Shown piece after piece: positions 1 through 8,890 of a DNA stretch of 64,000 nt (within the stretch, counting starts at the first letter, position 1; every line of letters begins with the position of its first letter). The DNA is from Lactiplantibacillus mudanjiangensis (GTDB lineage Bacteria; Bacillota; Bacilli; Lactobacillales; Lactobacillaceae): assembly GCF_005405385.1 (NCBI RefSeq), contig NZ_BJDY01000006.1:1-64000 (forward strand), in the 5' to 3' direction. Below the pieces are notes generated by a model, which saw only the letters and a list, made by a program, of their open reading frames with translations, had not been told where the DNA came from and made no database searches. The position numbers were made by a program, and so were the translations under genes.

Positions 1-513
1 AAACCTGGCACCACTGAGCCTGAAAATCCTGGGACTACCGAACCCGGAAAACCTGGTACCACGGAACCTGAGAAACCTGGGACTACCGAACATGATATCC
101 CTAGCACTAACGAACCTAGCAATCCTGAGACTGCTAAACCCGAGACTCCTGTGACCACTAAGCCTAGCAATCCTGAAACTACTAAGCCAGAGAATCACGT
201 ATCAGCTAAACCGGTATCCCCTACTAGCACAGCTAAGCCCCAAAATCCGACCTTGGCACAATCAACAACGCCAACGGGTACCGTCAAGCCGTCACTAACT
301 ACGGTTCCTAGCGCTACTCGACCAGTATCAAGCGTTCAATCGACCTTGTCAGCCGTATCATCAACGCCAGTCACAACCAACACAACAGCAAGTAAAGCCA
401 TGACTCGCTTGCCACAAACAAACGAGTCGACAAATTGGTTAGCGGTTATCCTTGGTTGTAGCAGCTTATTATTAAGTTTCGGCTTAATCTACTGGTACCG
501 CCGGAAAATTTAA
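1..513 (+). CDS. C-terminal part of a sortase-anchored cell-surface protein (5' end outside window)
   Basis: The reading frame is open from base 1, so the gene starts upstream of the window. The visible part begins with degenerate Pro/Thr/Glu repeats (units like PGTTEPEN and KPSNPETT), a typical wall-spanning stalk. It then has a Ser/Thr-rich stretch, an LPQTNE sortase signal, a hydrophobic segment (LAVILGCSSLLLSFGLIYW) and a positively charged tail (YRRKI). This is the standard architecture of a protein covalently attached to peptidoglycan by sortase A; the LPQTxE variant is typical of the L. plantarum group. The functional N-terminal domains are not visible, so adhesion or enzyme activity cannot be assigned. 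A strong hairpin terminator follows. Confidence 0.9.
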   Translation, partial: KPGTTEPENPGTTEPGKPGTTEPEKPGTTEHDIPSTNEPSNPETAKPETPVTTKPSNPETTKPENHVSAKPVSPTSTAKPQNPTLAQSTTPTGTVKPSLTTVPSATRPVSSVQSTLSAVSSTPVTTNTTASKAMTRLPQTNESTNWLAVILGCSSLLLSFGLIYWYRRKI

Positions 514-533
514 CTTGTCTTCTCAATAAAAAG

Positions 534-594
534 ATCCCCAGATTTAAACATGCTGGCTACTCATCGTAGTTCACGTTTAAATCCGGGGATTTTT
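534..594. terminator. Intrinsic terminator, bidirectional
   Basis: A long inverted repeat pairs ATCCCCAGATTTAAAC with GTTTAAATCCGGGGAT. T-rich sequence follows on the plus side and an A-run precedes it, so it can serve both the surface-protein gene and the convergent small gene. Confidence 0.8.
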
Positions 595-601
595 CACTTT
601 T

Positions 602-817
602 TTATTTAACTTCACGATGACCTAACATTGGATATAAACCAAATACAACCAATAAGGCCAAAATTACGCCAACAACGGCTGAAGTGCCTAATTGTAACGT
701 AAAGGTTTGATGCGTGGCACTAACGATTTGATCACCAATGTATCCAATAACCAAACCAAAAATAGCACCCCAAAAAGCAGTAATGATGGTGCCTGAGAAC
801 CAATGACTCTTACTCAT
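602..817 (-). CDS. Small two-segment membrane protein, function unknown
   Basis: Encodes 71 residues starting MSKSHWFSG. The start was chosen because GGGAGGTTT lies at good spacing before this ATG; the upstream in-frame ATGs have no ribosome site. Two hydrophobic segments (about residues 8-28 and 43-63) flank a short polar loop (GDQIVSATHQTF), and the tail is charged. Glycine-rich helix faces suggest a small integral membrane protein. I do not recognise a family. It stands alone, converging on the surface-protein gene. Confidence 0.65.
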   Translation of the reverse strand: MSKSHWFSGTIITAFWGAIFGLVIGYIGDQIVSATHQTFTLQLGTSAVVGVILALLVVFGLYPMLGHREVK

Positions 818-957
818 GATAAACCTCCCAGTAACGCTAATATTAATCATCATATGGATCGTTCTTTTATTGCTGACATCACTGCGCCAAAATAAAAGAA
901 CTCGTTGTTAGTTTATCTTAATCCGAATTGACTAAAATTGCTAGTTTTTCTAAAAAG

Positions 958-1842
958 TTAATCGTTTTCACGATCTAATTGTTCCAATGCCGTCTTCAAT
1001 TGGGCCTGGTTATCCGCATCTAACGATGGATATGCCAATGGTAACTGACCTAACCGTTGATTAATAATTTCTGACACGCACAATCTTGAATACCATTTAC
1101 TATCAGATGGAATCACGTACCATGGCACTGACTTAGTTGCCGTATTGGTGATGGCTTCATCATAGACACGTTGATAGTCGTCCCAATATTGACGTTCACG
1201 AATATCCGCCGCAGAAAACTTCCAATTATGACTCGGAATTTCAATCCGCCGAATGAACCGTTGCTTCTGTTCAGCCTTCGACATATGCAAGAAGAACTTC
1301 AGCACCGTATATCCATTATGTTGTAAATAATCTTCAAAATAACGTAAATCCTTAAACCGACGATTAAAGAAGTCATCGTTCACTTGCTCCGGTGACTCAA
1401 TATCGCCAATATGTTCATTCACAATGATATTGGGATGAACGCGACTCACTAGCACATCTTCATAATAAGACCGATTAAAGATACCGATCATGCCGCGCTT
1501 CGGTACTTGATTATGAATCCGCCATAGATAATCATGTGCCACTTCATTGCTAGTCGGTTGCTTAAACGAAGTCACTACACAGCCTTGCGGATTAATCCCG
1601 CTCATAATATGCGCAATCATACTATCCTTACCAGCCGCATCCATCGCTTGAAAGATAATCAACACGCCATGTCGATCTTGGGCGTACAACTTGCCTTGGA
1701 GCTCCGTTAATTGTTTGATATTTTTGGCAATCTGATTCTTAATTACTTTTTCATCGGTATATTCTGCCGCTGGGGCAGTCGCCTGTTCGGTTAAGTTTAA
1801 CGTTTGTTTACCAGTATATCGGTACTGTTTTTCAAAATTCAC
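958..1842 (-). CDS. Polyphosphate kinase 2 family (PPK2) phosphotransferase
   Basis: PPK2 enzymes transfer phosphate between polyphosphate and nucleotides (AMP, ADP or GDP depending on class) in the cytoplasm. The protein shows the P-loop-like FQAMDAAGKDS motif, followed by SGINPQG, the SFKQPT segment, and the lid/Walker B region FNRSYYEDVLVSRVHP; all are diagnostic of PPK2. At about 294 residues it is a single-domain enzyme. The GTG start was preferred because AAAGAGGTGG lies about 6 bases upstream. The frame stays open to a TTG at 1869 that would overlap the nitroreductase gene. It is the second gene of a probable operon with the nitroreductase. Substrate class cannot be read from the motifs alone. 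Confidence 0.88.
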   Translation of the reverse strand: MNFEKQYRYTGKQTLNLTEQATAPAAEYTDEKVIKNQIAKNIKQLTELQGKLYAQDRHGVLIIFQAMDAAGKDSMIAHIMSGINPQGCVVTSFKQPTSNEVAHDYLWRIHNQVPKRGMIGIFNRSYYEDVLVSRVHPNIIVNEHIGDIESPEQVNDDFFNRRFKDLRYFEDYLQHNGYTVLKFFLHMSKAEQKQRFIRRIEIPSHNWKFSAADIRERQYWDDYQRVYDEAITNTATKSVPWYVIPSDSKWYSRLCVSEIINQRLGQLPLAYPSLDADNQAQLKTALEQLDREND

Positions 1843-1855
1843 ATGTGCCACCTCT

Positions 1856-2410
1856 TTAACGATAGTCAACTAATTGCGATAACGGCTTGTGTTCAGCTAG
1901 CTTACCAGCCTTAGCTGCTTGACCAACTGAAACCAACAATAACGGTTGATACCGCCGTGGATCAAGATTCAGGATCTGATTAAACATCGCCGCATCAAAC
2001 CCAGTCATCGGATTGGTATCATAACCAGCATCTTTGGCGAGCAACATAAACTGCATCGCCACCAACCCAACATCGAGCGCCCCAATCGCTTGATGACTCG
2101 TTGGCGCTGGACGTTGTGCTGGTTGAAATGGCTTTGCCTCATCACGATTTTCCAGATCATTTACAAATAACACCACAGCTGCTGAAGTCGTTAACTGACT
2201 GGTGTTACCGGTAGCCGCAGTTAATTGTTGTCGTACCTCTGGCGAGTCAATCACCAAAGCCCGGATTGGCTGTTGATTCAACGCCGTTGGGGCTAGAAAA
2301 GCTGTTGTTAACAACCGGTTCAGTTCGGTACGATCAATGGGTTGACCATCGTATTGTCGTACAGAATGCCGGGTTTGCATGATATCAATGATTGGATTGT
2401 TAGTTGTCAT
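1856..2410 (-). CDS. Nitroreductase-family flavoprotein
   Basis: A 184-residue FMN-dependent NAD(P)H oxidoreductase. The N-terminus IDIMQTRHSVRQYDGQPI is the classic FMN-phosphate binding start of the nitroreductase fold. LAPTALNQQPIRALVI, GALDVGLVAMQFMLLAKDAGY and the late LLLVSVGQA segment complete the family pattern. The physiological substrate is unknown; quinones or nitro compounds are typical in vitro. GGAAGTGGCACA precedes the ATG. A good promoter lies just upstream and the PPK2 gene follows within a few bases, so the two are probably co-transcribed. Confidence 0.85.
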   Translation of the reverse strand: MTTNNPIIDIMQTRHSVRQYDGQPIDRTELNRLLTTAFLAPTALNQQPIRALVIDSPEVRQQLTAATGNTSQLTTSAAVVLFVNDLENRDEAKPFQPAQRPAPTSHQAIGALDVGLVAMQFMLLAKDAGYDTNPMTGFDAAMFNQILNLDPRRYQPLLLVSVGQAAKAGKLAEHKPLSQLVDYR

Positions 2411-2430
2411 TGTGCCACTTCCTTTAGTTC

Positions 2431-2459
2431 AGTATAAATCAGCATCGTTGGATTGACAA
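2431..2459 (-). promoter_or_regulatory. Sigma-A promoter of the nitroreductase-PPK2 operon
   Basis: On the minus strand, TTGTCA and TATACT are separated by 17 bases, about 20 bases before the nitroreductase start codon. Confidence 0.7.
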
Positions 2460-2515
2460 AAAGTGAATATTTCCAACTTTTTAGCGATAAATGTTAGTTA
2501 ATCTGTCCGTAAACA

Positions 2516-2544
2516 TTGTCACGCTTACCGGGAACGTTTACAAT
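2516..2544 (+). promoter_or_regulatory. Sigma-A promoter of the nucleoside hydrolase gene
   Basis: TTGTCA and TACAAT with exactly 17 bases between them, about 57 bases before the start codon. Confidence 0.7.
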
Positions 2545-2601
2545 TAAAACATAAGTTTTAGTTAGACCCATTTAGGACCGACTCAAGGAGGAATTTGGCT
2601 C

Positions 2602-3561
2602 ATGGCAAAACGTAAAATGATTTTAGATTTAGATACTGGGATTGACGATGCAATGGCGATCGCTTACGCGGTTGGCGCACCCGATGTTGATTTAATTGGG
2701 ATTATTAGTTCTTACGGAAATGTCTTGGTTGATCAAGCCGCTAAGAATAGCTTACAAATCTTAGCCTTACTTGGTGCAACCGACGTTCCCGTCTATGTGG
2801 GCGAACCCCACTCCAGTACAACTGAACACTTTGATGTGATGCCAATTTCTGCTCAAATCCACGGTAAAAACGGGATTGGGGAAGTTGACTTGCCAGAACC
2901 AACGCGGCAACCAGAAAAACAATCTGGGGTGGACTTCTTAATCGATGCCGTTCATCAATATGGTTCAGACCTCACCTTAGTGCCAACTGGTCCCTTAACC
3001 AACTTAGCAGCCGCTATTGAAAAAGCACCCGACATCGCCAGCACCATTGGTAATGTCACGATCATGGGTGGCGCGTTAACCGTTCCTGGAAACGTCAGTC
3101 ACTTTGCCGAAGCCAACATTAACCAAGATGCCGAAGCCGCTAATACGGTCTTCACTAGTGATATCAAGTTAACGATGGTTGGTTTAGATGTCACCTTACG
3201 GACCTTATTAACAACTAAGGAAACCGGTCAATGGCGTGACTTGAAGACGACTGCCGGTGAAAGATTCGCCGATATCGTTGATTACTACATCGATGCTTAC
3301 AAAGTCACCAGTCCTCATTTACACGGTTGTGCGTTGCATGATCCATTAGCAGTTGGGGTTGCGTTAGATCCTAGCTTTGTTAGAACGTTAGATCTCAACA
3401 TGTTTGTTCAAGCTAGTGGCGAAGATTACGGCCGCACCATTGGTGATCCTGCTCGGTTAACCGAAGCTAATCCTAATGTGACCGTTGCGTTAACAGTGGA
3501 TACCGATCGTTACCTCGACACATTCATGACTTACTTAACTGATTTATTCAAACAAAATTAA
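2602..3561 (+). CDS. Nucleoside hydrolase (inosine-uridine preferring family)
   Basis: Nucleoside hydrolases cleave the N-glycosidic bond of ribonucleosides for base salvage and ribose use. The N-terminal MILDLDTGIDDAMAIAYA matches the calcium-binding DTDxGxDDA signature. The ISSYGNV segment, LTLVPTGPLTNLA, TIMGGAL and the C-terminal HDPLAVG histidine-aspartate pair are all present. At 319 residues it is full length for the family. AAGGAGG lies at ideal spacing before the ATG. It is monocistronic, between its own promoter and a strong terminator. Substrate preference is not determined by what is visible. Confidence 0.92.
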   Translation: MAKRKMILDLDTGIDDAMAIAYAVGAPDVDLIGIISSYGNVLVDQAAKNSLQILALLGATDVPVYVGEPHSSTTEHFDVMPISAQIHGKNGIGEVDLPEPTRQPEKQSGVDFLIDAVHQYGSDLTLVPTGPLTNLAAAIEKAPDIASTIGNVTIMGGALTVPGNVSHFAEANINQDAEAANTVFTSDIKLTMVGLDVTLRTLLTTKETGQWRDLKTTAGERFADIVDYYIDAYKVTSPHLHGCALHDPLAVGVALDPSFVRTLDLNMFVQASGEDYGRTIGDPARLTEANPNVTVALTVDTDRYLDTFMTYLTDLFKQN

Positions 3562-3569
3562 GCTAATCC

Positions 3570-3618
3570 AAAAGTTGGACCTGCATTTTCGAATTGAAGA
3601 TACAGGTCCAACTTTTTT
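3570..3618 (+). terminator. Intrinsic terminator after the nucleoside hydrolase
   Basis: AAAAGTTGGACCTG pairs with CAGGTCCAACTTTT, followed by a T-run. Confidence 0.85.
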
Positions 3619-3645
3619 AGTGTTTACTAAACATTGATGCAGCAC

Positions 3646-4048
3646 TTGCCACCTACCGTTCGCCCACATTGAGCCGGAACGCTGTGAGCGGACTGGTCGA
3701 GCCATAGAACGGTCTCGACCATCGTTTTGAACCGCCAAACCCGCGTTTCAAAAGCGCCGGGCTCTAAGCGATAAATCGCTAAGAGCTTCCCACGGCTGAG
3801 CTCAATGTGAACTCACTCTTGGTTATAATAGTGATTACTAGGTTAACGCAGACAACTAACCGAAGTCAGGCAATGATGGCGCCGGCCGTGACGACATCGT
3901 TAGTCCGAATGTTTTTTCTGAACTTACGATGTGGACGACTTTTGAGACTAGCGGTTTTGGCTAGGCTTAAAAGCGAGGTGGAAGCCAGCTTTTCGGCTGG
4001 AACCGATCCCTACAGCCGGCAGAATCATTGGCTGACGTAGGTGACTAA
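3646..4048 (+). repeat. Intergenic structured repeat element, copy 1 (full)
   Basis: About 400 bases with no plausible gene. It shares its whole length with the copies at 7178, 12788, 21308 and 59957. The left end TTGCCACCTACCG and right end GACGTAGGTGACTAA form an imperfect terminal inverted repeat. Internal inverted repeats include CACATTGAGCC with the later GGCTCAATGTG (here one change), GGTCGAG with CTCGACC, CTCTAAGCGAT with ATCGCTAAGAG, and a right-hand arm beginning GTCAGGCAATGAT and closing ATCATTGGCTGAC. A TATAAT sits at 3824-3829 between the two arms. Conserved CTTTCAACC at 4063 extends the homology to the right. Any short frames in it are not conserved between copies. Confidence 0.85.
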
Positions 4049-4133
4049 TTTAACATAATTATCTTTCAACCTTTAGCTGTTTATCTAAATCTCATGTCTC
4101 ACCATCAACTTAATTCTTTCAATGATAAACGCA

Positions 4134-4176
4134 ATAAAAAAGCCCAGTGCTCACATCAATCATGAGTACTGAGCTA
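4134..4176 (-). terminator. Intrinsic terminator after the HAD gene
   Basis: On the minus strand AGCTCAGTACTCA pairs with TGAGCACTGGGCT, followed by TTTTTT. Confidence 0.8.
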
Positions 4177-4187
4177 TCGTTATTTCA

Positions 4188-4958
4188 TTAAATCCAACCA
4201 ATCGCTTTGAGGCCATTTTGAATGCCATCATGATCACAATCCGTCGTTGTCAAATTGGCACACGCTTGAATGGCAGGTTCGGCATTACCCATCGCAATCC
4301 CAATCCCAGCACTGCGCAGCATTTCTCGATCGTTATCATTGTCACCAAAGGCCACGATATCTTTTTCATCCACGTTCAGTTTAGCTGCCAATTTGGCGAC
4401 CCCTTCAGCCTTTGAACCAATCTTCGGGATCACATCGACGCCATTTTCCGCAAACCGCACGAATGAAAACTCGTCAGCGTGCGGTAAGTTTGCGTCCATT
4501 TCAGGCCGATAAAACATCATCGCTTGATAAATTGGATGTTCTCGATAGTAGTTCGGTACGTAATCTGGTAGCGGCGCGCGGAAGTCATGTAAGACTTGCT
4601 TGGTGGCAACGCTAGGTTGCGTATGGGCATGTAAGCCATCTAAAGATTCAAAAATGATATCGACATGTTGTTCATCGGCTGCTTCAACCAACGCCGCAAC
4701 ATTGTGCATCGACAAGGTCTGTTGATGCACTTGTTGCTTATTGGCAAACGCCGCTGAGCCATTACACAAGATAAAATCTTGTAAATCCAACGCTTTAATA
4801 ATTGGCCGCGCCAATCGTAAGTTCCGACCAGTCGCAATTGCCACGTTAATCTTTTGTTGTTTTAACTTTTGAATACTGGTGATCGTGCTGTGTAACAACT
4901 TTTTGTTACGTGCCAACAACGTATTATCAATATCAAAAACCGCTAATCTCGCTACCAT
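4188..4958 (-). CDS. Cof-type HAD-IIB phosphatase
   Basis: A haloacid-dehalogenase hydrolase of 256 residues. Motif I is FDIDNTLL (nucleophile Asp at about residue 9), the IATGR segment holds motif II, and GDNDND near residue 208 is the motif IV acidic cluster followed by MLRSAGIGIAMGNA. The middle part is the C2B cap of the Cof subfamily, which dephosphorylates sugar phosphates, PLP or FMN-type metabolites; the substrate cannot be assigned here. It starts 5 bases after the LacI-type regulator stop, so the two form an operon and the regulator may respond to a substrate of this enzyme (inference). Confidence 0.88.
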   Translation of the reverse strand: MVARLAVFDIDNTLLARNKKLLHSTITSIQKLKQQKINVAIATGRNLRLARPIIKALDLQDFILCNGSAAFANKQQVHQQTLSMHNVAALVEAADEQHVDIIFESLDGLHAHTQPSVATKQVLHDFRAPLPDYVPNYYREHPIYQAMMFYRPEMDANLPHADEFSFVRFAENGVDVIPKIGSKAEGVAKLAAKLNVDEKDIVAFGDNDNDREMLRSAGIGIAMGNAEPAIQACANLTTTDCDHDGIQNGLKAIGWI

Positions 4959-4963
4959 ATTAA

Positions 4964-5899
4964 TTACCGCCTAATAAATTCTGATTTAATCAACTTATGC
5001 GTGGTCGTCTGGCCCGTCGCCAGCTTAAACGCCGCCCGTCCTAGAGCTTCTAAGTGATGATCGATGGTTGAAAATTGACATAATCGACTAGATAATAAAT
5101 TCTCTTGCCCAATAATTGGCGGTGGTGTTAATTGGTGATCCGTAAAGTAGGTTTGAACCCCAGCCCCAATGTCATCGCCATTTGTAAACACGGCATCCAC
5201 ACCAGGGGTTAAGTTAGCGAAGTATTCGCCAGCTCGATACCCATCTTCATAAGTCACTGCACCCACAAACAAATGTTGCGATGTTAACTTACCATACACT
5301 TGTTGATACGCGCTGCGCGTCACCCGCGTGCTGGCACTAATCACATTATTTCGACTAAGCACGACGCCCATCTTCTGATAACCCTGCGCTTGTGCCCACT
5401 TTAAGGCACTAATATACGAGGCTTCACGATCGGTATAAGCCGCCGCTAGTGGGCGCTCACCTGGATCTTCACAACAAACGATTTGACCGTACTTGCGGTA
5501 CCGTTCCAGTGTTTCAAGTGAACTACTTCGTGAGGTAAAAATTAACGCATCATAAGCCTTACTCCGCAACTGATCGAGGTATCGCCGTTCAATGGTTAAA
5601 TCATAATTAGTTGGTAATAACGTAATTTTATAGCCAGCTTCAAATGCCGCACTAACTAAGCCGTCAATGATTCTGGCAAAGTAGGGATGATTGGCATACG
5701 GCATCACCACGCCAACTGTCTTCGTTTGACCATTACTTAAATTACGAGCCACCCGATTGGGTACATAGTCCAGTTGTCGCATAATGGCTTCAACCTTCGC
5801 CCGCTTTTCATCGGCCACGTATTTTTGGTGATTAATTACACGCGATACGGTTGACACGGAATAACCGGAAAGTCGCGCGATATCATGAATATTTGTCAT
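4964..5899 (-). CDS. LacI/GalR-family transcriptional regulator
   Basis: 311 residues from the ATG at MTNIHDIARLSGYSVSTVS, preceded by AGGAG. The frame runs 24 codons further upstream, but without a ribosome site. The first 50 residues are the LacI helix-turn-helix with hinge (SVSTVSRVINHQKYV...VPNRVARNLSNG). The rest is a periplasmic-binding-protein-like effector domain (TKTVGVVMPYANHPYFARIIDGL). It leads the operon with the HAD phosphatase. The effector is unknown, probably a sugar or sugar phosphate. A short dyad, ATACATTAGTGTAT, around 5990 upstream could be an autoregulatory site, though this is weak. Confidence 0.9.
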   Translation of the reverse strand: MTNIHDIARLSGYSVSTVSRVINHQKYVADEKRAKVEAIMRQLDYVPNRVARNLSNGQTKTVGVVMPYANHPYFARIIDGLVSAAFEAGYKITLLPTNYDLTIERRYLDQLRSKAYDALIFTSRSSSLETLERYRKYGQIVCCEDPGERPLAAAYTDREASYISALKWAQAQGYQKMGVVLSRNNVISASTRVTRSAYQQVYGKLTSQHLFVGAVTYEDGYRAGEYFANLTPGVDAVFTNGDDIGAGVQTYFTDHQLTPPPIIGQENLLSSRLCQFSTIDHHLEALGRAAFKLATGQTTTHKLIKSEFIRR

Positions 5900-6198
5900 A
5901 GTTGCCACTCCTATCTTCCATATTGTACCGTTAGATAGGTCGACTTGCACCAAAATCCCGACCGTGACCAAGGCTTTATTGAGAATGTCTATACATTAGT
6001 GTATGAAACCGGTCCCAGGTCAAGCACAAACTTGCAAATCGACCATTATTTTTTTAGTTATCGTTGACCGTTATCCCTAGTAACGCCAGATTAGACTCAC
6101 CCCAATTCATAATCGACACTCAGCGAAAGCTTGACACCTATTCAAATCCCGGAAAACCGACTATACTGAACGTATTCCAATTCGAACGAGGTATGCTG

Positions 6199-7062
6199 AT
6201 GTTAATTCTTGATCAACTTCAACAGGCGGCTGATTTTACGGCCACCGAACAACGCATCGCCACTTACATTTTGGCGCATTTATCGACCGTCACCGACCTG
6301 TATATTAAAGACTTGGCTACGGCTACTTACACATCACATTCAGCAATTATTCGTTTAGCGCAAAAACTAGGCTACCGCGGCTATCGTGAGTTTCAACGGG
6401 CGTTGAGTACCGCGGCCATCACCCAGGCCCAAACGGTACAGCAGGTCGATCCTAACTTTCCGTTTGATCCGACTGATGACGATCAACTGATCGCCAAAAA
6501 GATGGCCGATCTGACAGTGACGACCGTGCAAAAATCTTTTGCTCAGCTAGATATCCCTACTTTGACGGCCATTGCGACTGAACTCATGCAAGCAAACCGG
6601 TTATTCATCTTTGCTCAGGGTGATTCGCAATTACGCGCCCGGAGCTTTCAAAATAAACTCGTTAAAATCAATCGTTTTGCGATCATCGCGGATGAGTACG
6701 CTGATGCCGCTTGGAACGCGGCTAATATTGGCCCAAATGACTGTGCCTTCTTTATTTCTTATGGTGGTACCACTCAGGTTCATCAACAGTTTGCCCAATA
6801 CTTCCATGATCAGCAATTGCCAAGTGTTTTATTAACTGGCAATCCCCAATCGCCGCTACTGCCGTTAACCCAGTATCACTTGATTTCGATGCAGTCGGAA
6901 ACTAGCTTTGCTAAAATTGGGACATTTGCCTCACAGGCCGCATTTGAATACTTACTCGACAGCCTGTTTGCGGTCATGTATGCCCAGAATTTCAAGCATC
7001 ATTTAACGGACTTACAACATAAGCAACAATTAATTCAGAATGGCCCATTGCATAATAAATAA
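6199..7062 (+). CDS. RpiR/MurR-family regulator (HTH plus SIS domain)
   Basis: 287 residues starting MLILDQLQQAADFTATEQ. The N-terminal 75 residues are an RpiR helix-turn-helix (TEQRIATYILAH...DLATATYTSHSAIIRLAQKLGYRGYREFQ). The middle and C-terminal part is a sugar-isomerase (SIS) fold that binds phosphosugars (RLFIFAQGDSQLRARSFQNKL, FISYGGTT). The ATG at 6199 was preferred to the one at 6193 because GAGG at 6188-6191 is then correctly spaced. A TATACT at 6162-6167 lies inside the longer open frame, arguing against an upstream start. No sugar operon is adjacent, so the target is unknown. Confidence 0.88.
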   Translation: MLILDQLQQAADFTATEQRIATYILAHLSTVTDLYIKDLATATYTSHSAIIRLAQKLGYRGYREFQRALSTAAITQAQTVQQVDPNFPFDPTDDDQLIAKKMADLTVTTVQKSFAQLDIPTLTAIATELMQANRLFIFAQGDSQLRARSFQNKLVKINRFAIIADEYADAAWNAANIGPNDCAFFISYGGTTQVHQQFAQYFHDQQLPSVLLTGNPQSPLLPLTQYHLISMQSETSFAKIGTFASQAAFEYLLDSLFAVMYAQNFKHHLTDLQHKQQLIQNGPLHNK

Positions 7063-7067
7063 CCACA

Positions 7068-7106
7068 ACGGGACCGCCGGCAATCACCGACGGTCCCGCT
7101 TTATCT
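7068..7106 (+). terminator. Intrinsic terminator after the RpiR gene
   Basis: CGGGACCG..CGG pairs with CCG..CGGTCCCG around a short loop, followed by a T-rich stretch. Confidence 0.75.
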
Positions 7107-7177
7107 TACTTACTAAAGGTTGAAAGTTAAATGTATTGGTCAAAACCTTAGCAACATTGACTTAAGTTGGATTAAAT

Positions 7178-7584
7178 TTGTCATCTACGCCAACCAGCGA
7201 TTCTGCCGGCTGTGGAGACCGGTCCCAGCCAAAGTACGGGCTGCCACCTCGCTTTTGAGCCTAGTCAAAACCACTAGTCTCAAAAGTCGTCCATATCGTA
7301 AAGTCCGGGGAAATCACCCGGACTAACGATATTTTCACGGCCGGCGCCATCACTGGCTGACTTCGGTTATTATTCGGATGCTAATTAATTTAGCGATCAC
7401 TATTATAACCGAGAGTGAGCTCACATTGAGCCCAGCCGTGGGAGCTCTTGGCGATTTATCGCTTAGAGCTCGGCGCTTTTGAAACGCGGATTTTGCGGTT
7501 CAAAACGACGGTTCAGACTACTTTTGGACTGAACCGGTCCGCCCACAGCGTTCCGACTCAATGTGGGCGAACGGTAGGTGGCAA
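7178..7584 (-). repeat. Intergenic structured repeat element, copy 2 (full, inverted)
   Basis: Reverse-complement copy of the element at 3646. Its right end (TTGTCATCTACGCC on the plus strand) comes first and its left end (GGTAGGTGGCAA) last. Internal stems are kept: read in the element's direction the left arm has GGTTCAG with CTGAACC. The conserved flank CTTTCAACC (reverse of 7113-7126) is also present. There is no gene in this stretch. Confidence 0.85.
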
Positions 7585-7645
7585 GTAGGACTAGTTTTGA
7601 TCGATGAATGCTTATCATATCAACGATTATTGCTAAAACCTTTAG

Positions 7646-8671
7646 TTACTTCGTCTTCACTTGTTTAATCCCAGTTTCCAACATTTCAATTTGCAAAATG
7701 GTTTCTTCATCTTTAACGGTCTTTGGTTTACCGTCAATAATCGCCGCATACAAGCCTTGATAAACTCGACTATAATCGCCGACTTCTGAGACAACTTTTT
7801 CTTCATGATACTGTTGATTGTCATCCATATAAGTCAACGTGCCGTAATCTTCAGGTTGATCAATTCCAAAGTCAGGATGACCAACTGGCAAGTAAAAGTG
7901 CTTTAAATCATATTCTTGCCGGTCTTTATGGGCTTTGACGAATTGGCCTTTTTTACCGTAAACCACAAAGCTCGGACGGGCTTTAATCCGGAAATAGCTG
8001 GACTTCACGGATACTTTTAACGTCCCATAATATAAGTCGAGATCAAAATAATCATTCATCCGATCTGCCCCTAACAATTGACGTACATCGTAATGCATGT
8101 CATCAGGACGGCCAAAGTAAGAGATCACTTGATCCAACGTATGACAAGCATGCCCATATAAATAACTCGTATCTAATGAAAAATGATCGACATTAGTTGG
8201 CACTTCGGGACGGAAATAGTCATACGACATTTCAACTTCTAACAGATCCCCCAATTTGCCACTTTCAATAACTTTTTGAACCGTCAAAAAGTCAGAATCA
8301 TAGCGACGGTTTTGATAGCATTGAACCAGCAACTGCTTTTCTTTAGCCAACGCAAACAAGTCTTTGGCTTCAGCTGAGGTTTCCGTAAATGGCTTTTCAA
8401 CTAACGCATTCTTACCATGATTTAACACATCTTTGGCAATTGAATAGTGCGTATGACTAGGCGTCGTGACTACCACCAGTTGAATTTCAGGATCATCATA
8501 AATATCTGCTAAATTCGTCGTATAGTTCACACCTGCAATCGGCGTCCAATTTTGCCGACCTGAACGTGAATAAATCGTCTTAACCCGGATTTGATCGGTT
8601 AATTTTAACGCAAATGGTAAATGATACCGATTAGTACTCTTCCCATTCCCAATATAAGCAATTGTTAGCAT
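7646..8671 (-). CDS. Gfo/Idh/MocA-family NAD(P)-dependent oxidoreductase
   Basis: 341 residues. The N-terminal Rossmann fold begins MLTIAYIGNGKSTNRYHLPF, with an unusual GNGKST nucleotide loop. VVVTTPSHTHYSIAKDVL and the VEKPFTE motif (Lys of the EKP signature) are hallmarks of the family. The C-terminal half is the mixed beta-sheet substrate domain. GGAGG precedes the ATG at good spacing. Family members oxidise or reduce sugars, inositols and similar compounds; the substrate is not evident. It is transcribed alone, divergent from the antiporter, with a TATAAT about 34 bases before the start. Confidence 0.9.
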   Translation of the reverse strand: MLTIAYIGNGKSTNRYHLPFALKLTDQIRVKTIYSRSGRQNWTPIAGVNYTTNLADIYDDPEIQLVVVTTPSHTHYSIAKDVLNHGKNALVEKPFTETSAEAKDLFALAKEKQLLVQCYQNRRYDSDFLTVQKVIESGKLGDLLEVEMSYDYFRPEVPTNVDHFSLDTSYLYGHACHTLDQVISYFGRPDDMHYDVRQLLGADRMNDYFDLDLYYGTLKVSVKSSYFRIKARPSFVVYGKKGQFVKAHKDRQEYDLKHFYLPVGHPDFGIDQPEDYGTLTYMDDNQQYHEEKVVSEVGDYSRVYQGLYAAIIDGKPKTVKDEETILQIEMLETGIKQVKTK

Positions 8672-8890
8672 ATTAGTCCTCCATCTGATTGTTTGATACT
8701 TTTATTATACTGATTCGGCTACTGGAAAACAGGGATTCCCCACATTCTGGGACTTAAATTCAGTGCGATCCACTAATTCAGCCCTAACGCTAAACATCAC
8801 GTTCAAGATTGCCTGTTAATTTAGTACCCTTACTGCTTAAACTGCGTTAAACTTAAACAAATTCATCTCGTAACAAGGAGAAATTTTTAA

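Noticed and set aside
3807-4040. 77-codon frame inside repeat copy 1
   Set aside because: The frame is not conserved in the other copies, which keep base pairing instead of codons.
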